Shown here one piece after another: positions 1 through 5,807 of a stretch of 16,520 bases of DNA (within the stretch, counting starts at the first letter, position 1; the number at the start of each line of letters is the position of its first letter). The stretch comes from CAYHGV01 sp964356135 (GTDB lineage: Bacteria; Hydrothermota; Tepidihabitantia; CAYHGV01). The translations under genes and the position numbers were made by a program. Location of the stretch: assembly GCA_964356135.1 (NCBI GenBank), contig CAYHGV010000066.1, positions 1 to 16,520 of the forward strand, given 5' to 3'. The notes under the pieces are model-generated. The model saw nothing but the letters and a program-made list of their open reading frames with translations. It made no database searches and had not been told where the DNA came from.

Positions 1-2
1 GC

Positions 3-230
3 CCCATCCACCCGCGCGAGGTCTACGCCGACGTCATCGCCGACCGCGCCGCCGCCGTCATCTTTGCCCACAATCACCCTTCAGGCGACACCGAACCCAG
101 TGAAGCTGACCGACGAACGCACGAGCAGCTGACAGAGGCGGCCAAAATTCTTGGACTTCGAGTTCTTGACCATGTGATTGTGACAAAAAAAGGCTATTTT
201 AGTTTTCAAGAATCAGGACTGATGACTTGA
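3..230 (+). CDS. radC: RadC-like JAB/MPN domain protein, C-terminal part (cut by window edge)
   Basis: The reading frame is open from the window edge to a TGA at 228-230, giving 75 residues, the last third of a protein that is usually about 220 residues. It contains the metal-binding JAB/MPN signature HNHPSGD followed by PSEAD, then the usual ending GLRVLDHVIVTKKGYFSF. RadC proteins were once linked to DNA repair, but their biochemical role is unsettled, and many copies sit in mobile islands next to defence or toxin-antitoxin genes. A small gene follows 26 bases later with its own Shine-Dalgarno site, so the two are probably cotranscribed. The start and N-terminal helix-hairpin-helix part lie outside the window, so completeness cannot be judged. 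Confidence 0.9.
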   Translation, partial: PIHPREVYADVIADRAAAVIFAHNHPSGDTEPSEADRRTHEQLTEAAKILGLRVLDHVIVTKKGYFSFQESGLMT

Positions 231-256
231 GAATAAAATAAATCGAGGAGGATCAA

Positions 257-517
257 ATGGCAGGCAGCATGAAGATGTTTACTTTCGGAACGTGCTCTTT
301 TTCGAGGACAGTCCCTGACCCTTTCAAGAGAAATACCCCAATCATCAACGTGATTATTCCGTTCGATGAAGCTCTGAAACTCAATCTTGCTCTTGATGAA
401 TGTGTCCGAAAACTGAACAAATATAAAAGGAGTTCCCGTGTCGGCAAGCGCGCCGCAGTCAACCTCTCAATTCATGTCAAAACGAAACGCATAACGGTGA
501 ATGAGGCTAAGCTCTAA
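257..517 (+). CDS. Small protein of unknown function downstream of radC
   Basis: An 86-residue frame starts at ATG 257, preceded by GAGGAGG at 245-251, five bases from the start; this is the best ribosome binding site in the left part of the window and the main reason to believe the gene. I do not recognise the family. The N-terminus (MFTFGTCSFSRTVPDPFKRN) is followed by a hydrophobic strand (INVIIPF), a helix-like stretch rich in Leu and Lys, and a basic tail (KTKRITVNEAKL). It has no signal peptide or membrane segment. The 26-base gap after radC suggests translation from the same transcript. A second strong Shine-Dalgarno sequence at 525-531 lies just after its stop but leads to no gene. 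Confidence 0.6.
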   Translation: MAGSMKMFTFGTCSFSRTVPDPFKRNTPIINVIIPFDEALKLNLALDECVRKLNKYKRSSRVGKRAAVNLSIHVKTKRITVNEAKL

Positions 518-1041
518 TATAAATAAGGAGGCCACAAGTTTGTTTATATGACTTATTGTTAGAAGGAGCTACATTCGACAGATGCCGGGAATCGATTGTG
601 GGTTTTATGCTGTGGGGCTCCAAAGAGGTATCTTGTAGTGGTAGCATTCATTTGGATTTTATCCCGCGATAAAAAAGTTCTTATCATTCGCCGAGACGAG
701 AGCAAAAGGCGTTACTCCTAAGCCGCCATATTATGAACCATTACGTCGAAGAGCATTTACGCATATTTGTGGAAATCGATATACTACTAGCGACAGCAGA
801 AGCGTTATTCCAATTTTTCATGTTAAAAACTGGCAGTGACGAGGTGCAATTACATAAGTCTACAACAAAGTCCATGAAGCTTCTATTGATGAGTTTTAGT
901 AAATGGGCACTAACACGGCATGCAGTCGACGTTGGTGCTGTCCCGTGCGACGATTCGTGTACTCCAGGTAGGTTTTGCTCGCAAGCGAATTTTTGATAGC
1001 CGCCGAGCGGGTGATGCGGGACATTAGGTCGCCAAGAGTCT
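518..1041. other. Stretch with decayed or very weak coding signal
   Basis: No convincing complete gene lies here. AAGGAGG at 525-531 is followed only by a five-codon frame from ATG 548. AGAAGGAG at 561-568 precedes an 18-residue frame at 582-638. A frame open from 563 to 721 reads a hydrophobic stretch ending in DKKVLIIRRDES, which could be debris of a lost gene. Near 903-926 GCACTAAC and GTTGGTGC can pair (one G-T wobble) around a 16-base loop. At 974-994 a 6-bp stem with a 4-base loop (CGCA) is followed by five T residues, a possible weak terminator. The impression is of gene remnants at the edge of an accessory region. Confidence 0.4.
733..996 (+). CDS. Doubtful small ORF, 87 residues
   Basis: The frame runs from ATG 733 to TGA 994-996. 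The first 65 residues look helix-forming and protein-like (EEHLRIFVEIDILLATAEAL and a Lys/Leu-rich second helix), while the last 20 are Cys/Pro/Asp-rich and look random. There is no Shine-Dalgarno sequence upstream and I recognise no family. The stop codon lies inside a possible terminator hairpin at 974-994. It may be the surviving part of a decayed gene or a chance frame. The minus-strand frame over the same bases is no better supported. Confidence 0.25.
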   Translation: MNHYVEEHLRIFVEIDILLATAEALFQFFMLKTGSDEVQLHKSTTKSMKLLLMSFSKWALTRHAVDVGAVPCDDSCTPGRFCSQANF

Positions 1042-1776
1042 ATGGCCGAATGCCGTCTGTGCAAGCAAAATAAAGAACTCCGTCGATCTCATGTCCTTCC
1101 GGAGTTCTGTTATGATGCTTGCTATGGTCTCGGCCATACCGGGAACATATTGAACATCAGCACGGCCAAAAAGGTGAAGTTCCAAATCGGCCTTCGGGAG
1201 TATCTCTTCTGTGACCCCTGTGAGCAGTTTTTGAATGACCATTACGAAAAGTATTTCCATTCGGTATGGTATGACCAGTCGCTTATCCCCAAGGTGATCC
1301 CGCCTGGCGAATTCACCGTCAGCGGTCTGGACTATCGGCGATTCAAGTTATTTCACCTCTCGGTTCTCTGGCGAGCTGGCATCGCATCACGACCTGAATT
1401 CAAGAACGTAATGCTTGGGCCTCGTCATGAGGAGGAACTCAGGAAGATGCTCCTCTCCAGAGACCCTGGCCATCCGGACAAGTATGGACTGTGGTGTTAC
1501 TTGGTTGTGCATCCCACTACCCATGAAGTAATGCACGGGGTGGTTCTTGAGCCTGAGTTGCGCCTTGTTCGCGGTCATCATGTTTACATCTTCGTCTTCG
1601 GTGGCGCGGTTTGGTTCTACGTCGTGTCGAGCCACAAGAAGACCGAGGTCGTCCCCTCGGAGTTCGATATATCTGGTATTCTACGAACGGGAGTACTTAC
1701 AATAAACCAAGACAATTTTATTATGGATGCGTTCAGTCGGTTTTTCGAAATCACGGAAAAGCTCGATAAGGGATAA
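1042..1776 (+). CDS. Zinc-binding HNH/treble-clef-like protein of unknown function
   Basis: A 244-residue protein. The N-terminus has C4-x2-C7, then a Ser-His pair in SHVLPEF (residues 16-22), and later C57-x2-C60-E61 followed by a His/Glu-rich helix (NDHYEKY). CxxC - SH(I/V)(L/I)P - CxxCE is a layout I associate with uncharacterised HNH-like treble-clef proteins of mobile and defence regions; nuclease activity is inferred, not shown. Residues 80-244 are a mixed region with hydrophobic strands near 180-197 and no recognised domain. The start at ATG 1042 has no clear Shine-Dalgarno site, but placing it there puts the first zinc pair at residues 4 and 7, as expected. Neighbours are a radC end and a hicBA pair, consistent with an accessory locus. 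Confidence 0.75.
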   Translation: MAECRLCKQNKELRRSHVLPEFCYDACYGLGHTGNILNISTAKKVKFQIGLREYLFCDPCEQFLNDHYEKYFHSVWYDQSLIPKVIPPGEFTVSGLDYRRFKLFHLSVLWRAGIASRPEFKNVMLGPRHEEELRKMLLSRDPGHPDKYGLWCYLVVHPTTHEVMHGVVLEPELRLVRGHHVYIFVFGGAVWFYVVSSHKKTEVVPSEFDISGILRTGVLTINQDNFIMDAFSRFFEITEKLDKG

Positions 1777-2018
1777 GGGAAAATAACTTTCGAAGATAAT
1801 GTGCATATTAACAAGAAGCTGAAGCGCAATAATAATTCGATTATGAGAACAGAATTAGAGCGGTGGTTATGCCGAAAATAACTTCGAGGCGGTTGGACAA
1901 TAAAGGGACAGCGACCTTTTTATTTTACAAGGACTTGATCGGTAAAGAATAAAACCATATATATCTCCTCAAAAATTATAAAATAGGATTAGACACGAAA
2001 AATATATTTGAAAGTTTT
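1777..2018. other. AT-rich spacer between convergent genes
   Basis: This 242-base spacer separates the zinc-finger gene from hicA, which converge on it. It holds the AATAAAGG...CCTTTTTATT hairpin described separately. On the minus strand there is a 12-codon frame at 1920-1958 with a GGAG site, too short to call. I see no clear terminator for hicBA other than AT-rich sequence. Confidence 0.5.
1899..1924. repeat. GGGACAG/ACCTTT-type palindrome
   Basis: AATAAAGG (1899-1906) and CCTTTTTATT (1915-1924) can pair with one bulge around an 8-base loop. Read as AAAGGGACAGCGACCTTTT, it resembles the short palindromes of the GGGACAG-N-ACCTTTT kind that I recall scattered in many genomes and sometimes lying near REP-associated tyrosine transposases; this link is from memory. 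It could instead act as a weak terminator for the upstream gene. No transposase is present here. Confidence 0.4.
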
Positions 2019-2267
2019 TTATTCCGTATAAAAATGTGAGCGCAGCTTATCTTCGGGAAGGTATCGAGAGGCTTGACGAAAGATGGCGAAGAGGGTGCCG
2101 GTATCGAGTTCTTCATGAGCTGCGATAGTTAATGTCTGGCGTTCTCCGGCGGGTCCAATCCGCCGTAATTTTATATGGCTTCCCTTTTGGGAGTGGAGCG
2201 AAAATCCGAATTGTTTGAGAATAGTTACAACTTCTTGTCCGCTCAGCCTTTTTAATTTAGGAGCCAC
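2019..2267 (-). CDS. hicA: HicA-type toxin, mRNA interferase
   Basis: An 82-residue HicA-family protein with a double-stranded RNA-binding-like fold, expected to cleave mRNA when free of its antitoxin. The key histidine lies in KGSHIKLRR (G29-S30-H31), followed by a strand in TLTIAAHEELDTGTL, as in the family. The N-terminus (LSGQEVVTILKQFGF) is the usual helix. Its start overlaps the end of hicB by 11 bases, so the two are translationally coupled. The order antitoxin-then-toxin is the reverse of the classical hicAB order but common in related pairs. Length is normal and no key residue is missing, so the toxin is probably functional. Confidence 0.92.
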   Translation of the reverse strand: MAPKLKRLSGQEVVTILKQFGFSLHSQKGSHIKLRRIGPAGERQTLTIAAHEELDTGTLFAIFRQASRYLPEDKLRSHFYTE

Positions 2268-2505
2268 TTACGACCGGCTCTAATTCCATGGTGATAATTA
2301 AAGCAGGATTGGGAGCAAGACCCATTTGAGCGAGGTCTTCCCCTTCCAAATGGAGCGCCACAGCTTCTCGGAGATTGGCTATAGTTTCGTCAACGGTTTT
2401 GCCTTGAGTGACGACCCCAATCTCCACACATTCTGCGACGTAATAGCTTTCACCTTGTCGAATGAATGCGTTGATGGTGTGGTATAATTGTTGATGTGCG
2501 CTCAT
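2257..2505 (-). CDS. hicB: HicB-type antitoxin, short form
   Basis: An 82-residue antitoxin. The central part, YYVAECVEIGVVTQGKTVDE followed by a helix (TIANLREAVALHLEG), is the HicB partial RNase H-like fold that covers HicA. It ends without a C-terminal DNA-binding domain, so autorepression would need another protein. I place the start at ATG 2505 rather than the upstream ATG at 2538. The extra 11 residues (MTFLFFQLFLT) would be encoded by DNA containing a promoter whose -10 box ends 5 bases before ATG 2505, so the upstream codon would not be in the mRNA. No Shine-Dalgarno site precedes 2505, fitting leaderless translation. Confidence 0.9.
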   Translation of the reverse strand: MSAHQQLYHTINAFIRQGESYYVAECVEIGVVTQGKTVDETIANLREAVALHLEGEDLAQMGLAPNPALIITMELEPVVSGS

Positions 2506-2510
2506 AGTTA

Positions 2511-2538
2511 AGAATAGTTGAAAGAATAGAAATGTCAA
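2511..2538 (-). promoter_or_regulatory. hicBA promoter, predicted leaderless
   Basis: On the minus strand, TTGACA (2538-2533), a 16-base spacer and TATTCT (2516-2511) form a good sigma-70-type promoter. Only 5 bases separate the -10 box from ATG 2505, so the transcript should begin at or next to the start codon. Confidence 0.65.
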
Positions 2539-2568
2539 GTATTAAAAAAAGACCTCTGGAAAACTCAT

Positions 2569-2713
2569 TTTTACCACGAAATACGAAGTATAGATTGAAC
2601 GGAGTGAAATCAAAGCCACGAAATTTGGAAAACACGAAATCGTAAATAGGTTGAAAATATTACCTTCTATTTTTCGTGAATTTCGTCCTTTCGTGATTTC
2701 GCGGTAATTTTTA
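2569..2713. repeat. Composite CACGAAA inverted-repeat element, copy 1
   Basis: The left arm begins TTTTACCACGAAATACGAAG and the right arm (about 2670-2713) is an imperfect reverse complement ending TTTCGCGGTAATTTTT. The first 55 bases (2569-2623) recur at 3998-4052 with one mismatch. Inside lies the hairpin module TA-GATT-N11-AATC-AAA at 2591-2614. The element fills the gap between hicB and the next gene and contains no credible coding frame. It resembles a non-autonomous miniature element or a REP-like repeat. Confidence 0.75.
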
Positions 2714-2760
2714 TACTTTGTCACCGGTTAGTAATCTCCATAATCACGTCTACTTATGAC

Positions 2761-2788
2761 TTGACTGGTCAGTGCTTAAGGGTAAGAT
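2761..2788 (+). promoter_or_regulatory. Possible promoter for the two-domain acetyltransferase
   Basis: TTGACT (2761-2766), a 16-base spacer and TAAGAT (2783-2788) lie 17 bases before ATG 2806. The spacing matches the other promoters in the window, but the -10 box is weaker, and here an AGGA ribosome site follows. Confidence 0.4.
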
Positions 2789-2805
2789 TCCCACAGGAAT
2801 CGCCA

Positions 2806-3732
2806 ATGTTGAAAATCAAACAAATGAAAGAAGTAGATATCAAGTTCGCTAAGAAGATGACCGATTGCGAGCGGTGGGGATATTTGGAGGATGATTTCCG
2901 GAGGTTGATCGCTTATCAACCGGACGGCTGTTTTGCCGCTTGGGTTAACCAACGACGGGTGGGAATAATTACCACAACTTCCTATGACGATTACGCATTC
3001 ATGGGCAGTTTGATTGTTAAAGGCTTAAAAAGGGACGCCGGTATCGGGACGAAGCTGATGAATCATGCGATTGAATATCTTAAAGGAAAGGGGGTTCGGA
3101 CGATCGAGCTGGATGGGGTTTTTCCGGCGGTCACACTGTATAGAAGATTGGGGTTTCGGGATAAGTATCTTTCGATGAGATGGGTGAAGGGGGCAGAAGA
3201 GGGCGGGGAGGAGAAAAGGATTGGGGAAACGGAGAAACGGGGAGACGGTGAAAAGGGCAAAGCGGGTAAAAGGGCAGGAGAAGCGGAGAAGGGGGAAGAC
3301 GGTGAAAAGGGCGAGTATAACACAATGGATATTCAGGCGGTAATTGATTTTGACCGGCAGAAGACCGGGCTTGACCGGGAACGGGTCATCCGGCGGCTCG
3401 TCGCTGACTTCGCCGATCGGGTGTATATTATAAAAAAACAGAGCAGGCTGTCCGCTTATGCGATTGTCCGGCCGCGGGAAGGAGGATATTTTTTGGTCGG
3501 TCCCATGGTCGCCGAAAATTACCGGGTTGCTGAAATTCTTCTGTCAAACATCGTATCAAAATATTCGCGGTCGCGTTTAGCGATTGGCGTGCCGGAAATA
3601 AACCGTCGGGCGGTGCAAATGGTTTTATGCAGGGGATTTACTTACAATCAGCCGTCGTTGCGGATGTACTGGGGGGAAAGGAAAGATTACGAGGAGCATA
3701 TCTATGCCATTCTCTCTCCGGAAAAAGGGTAA
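2806..3732 (+). CDS. Two-domain GNAT-type acetyltransferase with repeat-derived linker
   Basis: A 308-residue protein. Residues 1-126 form a GNAT N-acetyltransferase domain: the acetyl-CoA-binding motif is in LIVKGLKRDAGIGTKLMNHA, and the domain ends with LYRRLGF. Residues 172-308 resemble the second GNAT-like domain seen in YitH/Acetyltransf_18-type proteins, with strands such as YFLVGPMVAEN and a closing RGFTYNQPSLRMYWG. The substrate is unknown. Residues about 128-170 are a Gly/Glu/Lys-only linker encoded by purine-rich DNA with an exact 15-base direct repeat 54 bases apart, unlike the rest of the gene. I chose ATG 2806, with AGGA at 2795-2798, rather than the in-frame TTG at 2761, which coincides with a promoter-like -35 box. 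Confidence 0.85.
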   Translation: MLKIKQMKEVDIKFAKKMTDCERWGYLEDDFRRLIAYQPDGCFAAWVNQRRVGIITTTSYDDYAFMGSLIVKGLKRDAGIGTKLMNHAIEYLKGKGVRTIELDGVFPAVTLYRRLGFRDKYLSMRWVKGAEEGGEEKRIGETEKRGDGEKGKAGKRAGEAEKGEDGEKGEYNTMDIQAVIDFDRQKTGLDRERVIRRLVADFADRVYIIKKQSRLSAYAIVRPREGGYFLVGPMVAENYRVAEILLSNIVSKYSRSRLAIGVPEINRRAVQMVLCRGFTYNQPSLRMYWGERKDYEEHIYAILSPEKG

Positions 3733-3747
3733 AGAAAATAAAAATTT

Positions 3748-4268
3748 TTACCACGAAATAAAGGGAAAGTACGAAAATGGTTAAGGGTTTTTACAAAATT
3801 ATCACGAAAGGGTTGAAATCACGAAAACACGAAATCCGCCACACACGGTGGCGGATAGAACGACCGTAGGGAGTTCAAAACACGAAAATAACTATAGTCA
3901 GGGTTTAAAGAAAAGATTACCACGAAAGGGAGGAAGTTACGAAAACACGAAAAGAGATGCAGTCAAGGAGATAATAAGGGAATACTGAAAAAGGCACTTT
4001 TACCACGAAATACGAAGTATAGATTGAACGCAGTGAAATCAAAGCCACGAAACTCAGAAAGCACGAAATACGAAGCATAGGTGGAGTACCGCGACACCAA
4101 ATTCGTCGCGTCCAATTTGAAGAATGGACGCGTAATAGAACGACTGCCAGGAGTTCAAACCTTATTATACATTGAAAATACTACACTTAATTTTTTCGTG
4201 TTTTCGCCTTTTCGTGATTTCGTGATAATTCAGGTGTCTTTTTTCCTTTTCGTGCGTTTCGTGGTTAG
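3748..4268. repeat. Large cluster of CACGAAA repeats and embedded hairpin modules
   Basis: The roughly 600-base gap between two plus-strand genes is almost entirely repeat. Direct units starting TTA(C/T)CACGAAA occur near 3748, 3799, 3917 and 4000. Units in the opposite orientation occupy about 4190-4230 and 4245-4268, so the cluster can fold on itself. Embedded are TCCGCCA-N7-TGGCGGA at 3835-3855 and hairpin modules at 3856-3879, 4020-4043 and 4136-4159. A frame of 86 codons across 4081-4341 is a by-product of the repeats. Unit spacing is irregular and there are no unique spacers, so this is not a CRISPR array. Confidence 0.75.
3835..3855. repeat. TCCGCCA-N7-TGGCGGA hairpin, copy A
   Basis: Seven-base arms surround a 7-base spacer; here the pairing extends to 9 bp. 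It directly abuts the TAGAAC hairpin module starting at 3856. Confidence 0.7.
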
Positions 4269-4293
4269 AATTATTTCTTCGTTTTTTCAGGAG

Positions 4294-4321
4294 TTGACTT
4301 CGGTTGAAATTGAATTACAGT
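4294..4321 (+). promoter_or_regulatory. Predicted alkD promoter, near-leaderless
   Basis: TTGACT (4294-4299), a 16-base spacer and TACAGT (4316-4321) lie 9 bases before ATG 4331. The expected transcription start is within about 3 bases of the ATG. There is no Shine-Dalgarno site. Confidence 0.5.
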
Positions 4322-4330
4322 ACCTGAAGC

Positions 4331-5005
4331 ATGGGTTATAGAGAAATTCTCAAGCTACTCAAATCGTTAGCCGACCAAAAGGCAGTGGCAGGGATGGCAA
4401 GGTTTGGAATCAAGCCCAGGGTTGTCTACGGCGTAGCCACTCCTGTGCTGAGAAGAATGGCAAAAGAGATAGGCAAAAACCACACCCTTGCCCGGAAGCT
4501 CTGGGCATCCGGTATTTATGATGCCCGAATCTTTGCCAGCTTGATCGACGAACCGGAAAAGGTAACGGTCAAGCAAATGGAGAACTGGGTGAAAGTTTTC
4601 GATTCCTGGGCGGTCTGTGATGGCTGCTGCGGAAATCTTTTCAGAAAGACGAAATTCGCCTATCAAAAGGCGATGGATTGGAGCAAACGGAACGGAGAAT
4701 TCGTCAAACGGGCAGGATTCGTTCTGATGGCGGATTTGGCGGTTCACGACAAAAAAGCAAAGAACGATATATTTTTAAAGTTCCTGCCGGTTATCAAGCG
4801 AGAGTCTTCGGATGAACGGCACTATGTTAAAAAAGCCGTGAACTGGTCATTACGGCAAATTGGGAAGCGCAATCCGGTTTTAAACCGAACGGCGATTGCC
4901 GCGGCAAAAAGTATCCAGAAGTTACATTCAATAAGCGCGCACTGGATCGGAGCCGATGCTCTGCGGGAATTGACCAGCAAAAAGATTCAGCAGCGATTGC
5001 GATGA
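4331..5005 (+). CDS. DNA alkylation repair protein, AlkD-like HEAT-repeat glycosylase
   Basis: A 224-residue all-helical protein of the AlkD family, whose studied members excise bulky or cationic N3- and N7-alkylpurines without flipping the base. Family hallmarks are YDARIFASLI (residues 63-72), FDSWAVCDGCC (90-100) carrying the Trp and Asp that line the active cleft, HYVKKAVNWSLRQIGKRN in the second half, and WIGADALREL near the end. Length is normal for the family. Its stop overlaps the start of the next gene by 4 bases (ATGA), so the two are cotranscribed. The predicted promoter places the transcript start almost at the ATG. Confidence 0.88.
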   Translation: MGYREILKLLKSLADQKAVAGMARFGIKPRVVYGVATPVLRRMAKEIGKNHTLARKLWASGIYDARIFASLIDEPEKVTVKQMENWVKVFDSWAVCDGCCGNLFRKTKFAYQKAMDWSKRNGEFVKRAGFVLMADLAVHDKKAKNDIFLKFLPVIKRESSDERHYVKKAVNWSLRQIGKRNPVLNRTAIAAAKSIQKLHSISAHWIGADALRELTSKKIQQRLR

Positions 5006-5667
5006 TTGCACTGCCATTATTCTTGATGGTCATAACCAGCGCCGGTGGTTCAAATCAATTAATCCGGCAGTACCCAACCAATGACGGAATGATTTCAGTC
5101 TTCAAAACGAAACTTGTTCTTATTGACGGCGCGGGAAATACTATCGACTCGCTTCGAACCGATCCCTGGGCGATACACGATTGCTGCATAAGCCCAGAAA
5201 AGGATTATCTGTTTGCCATTCTTGGAAAACCGGGTGCCGAGCGGGGAGAACGATTGGCGACCTACGCACTAACGCCACAAGCGATAAAACGGTACTCGCT
5301 CGATTCGGACCGGGGATATAATCCCTGGAAAATAGTGGCGGCGGACGTTGACGGCGATTCGAGCGTCGATATTTGTGTCGGAGTTTGGAAAAAGGCGCGG
5401 TTTCACCCGGTGTGGGCAAACCGTTTCTTTGTTTACAATTGGGATGGAAAACAACTGTTTCCGAAGTGGCTGGGATCGCGGCTGTCGTCACCCTTCATCG
5501 ACTTTATTTTTCAGGATATTGATAACGATGGACTGGAAGAGCTGCTTGCGCTCGAGCTTCAGAGGAACGGTTTAAACAGGATTATGTCCTATAAGTGGAA
5601 GGGTTTTGGCTTTGAGGGGTTCAAGATTGTCGAGCAAGAACTTAAAGAAGAAAATCTTTCAAAATGA
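5002..5667 (+). CDS. Probable exported protein with Asp-rich VCBS/FG-GAP-like motifs
   Basis: A 221-residue protein with a short hydrophobic N-terminus (IALPLFLMVITSAGG) that looks like a signal peptide, though it lacks the usual basic residues. Two calcium-loop-like motifs, DVDGDSSVD (115-123) and DIDNDGLEE (172-180), are each followed by a hydrophobic strand, as in VCBS/FG-GAP propeller blades. W-rich strands (FFVYNWDGKQLFP, MSYKWKGFGFEGF) fit two or three blades of such a fold. Function is unknown. Translation is coupled to the upstream alkD-like gene through an ATGA overlap, an odd partner for an exported protein. An alternative start at ATG 5026 would shorten the signal sequence. Confidence 0.7.
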   Translation: MIALPLFLMVITSAGGSNQLIRQYPTNDGMISVFKTKLVLIDGAGNTIDSLRTDPWAIHDCCISPEKDYLFAILGKPGAERGERLATYALTPQAIKRYSLDSDRGYNPWKIVAADVDGDSSVDICVGVWKKARFHPVWANRFFVYNWDGKQLFPKWLGSRLSSPFIDFIFQDIDNDGLEELLALELQRNGLNRIMSYKWKGFGFEGFKIVEQELKEENLSK

Positions 5668-5708
5668 AAATGAGAAAGAAACAAACTATAAAAAATAATC
5701 ATGAAATA

Positions 5709-5755
5709 ATTATCACGAAATCAGGAAGGAACGAAAGCACGAAATTCGTGATAAT
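5709..5755. repeat. Short CACGAAA-family inverted repeat
   Basis: ATTATCACGAA (5709-5719) and TTCGTGATAAT (5745-5755) are perfect 11-base inverted arms with a 25-base centre that itself contains GAACGAAAGCACGAAA. This is a compact version of the larger elements at 2569-2713 and 3748-4268. It lies between the exported protein gene and the DUF3160 gene. Confidence 0.75.
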
Positions 5756-5807
5756 AATGATTTATCTGTGTTTGTAAAAAAAAAATCACAAAATCTAAGG
5801 AGGAATA

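Noticed and set aside
1920..1958. 12-codon minus-strand frame with a GGAG site
   Set aside because: Too short, AT-rich, and it runs into the palindrome at 1899-1924; no homologue is recognised.
2506..2538. Longer HicB start adding MTFLFFQLFLT
   Set aside because: These codons coincide with a strong promoter ending just before the next ATG, and the extra hydrophobic residues are not part of the HicB fold.
2765..2805. tRNA-like 3' end (GGGTAAGATTCCC then ATCGCCA)
   Set aside because: The T-arm does not match GGTTCRANYCC, and no anticodon or D arm can be placed upstream.
3063..3325. Minus-strand frames rich in Pro, Ser and Phe opposite the acetyltransferase
   Set aside because: They are the complement of the purine-rich linker repeat and lie inside a well-supported gene on the other strand.
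3748..4268. Possible CRISPR array from repeated CACGAAA units
   Set aside because: Units are of uneven length and spacing, occur in both orientations, lack unique spacers of constant size, and no cas gene is nearby.
4081..4341. An 86-codon plus-strand frame before the alkD-like gene
   Set aside because: It is composed of the repeat sequences (FFVFSPFRDFVII and similar come from TTTCGTG units), has no ribosome site, and overlaps the alkD promoter and start.
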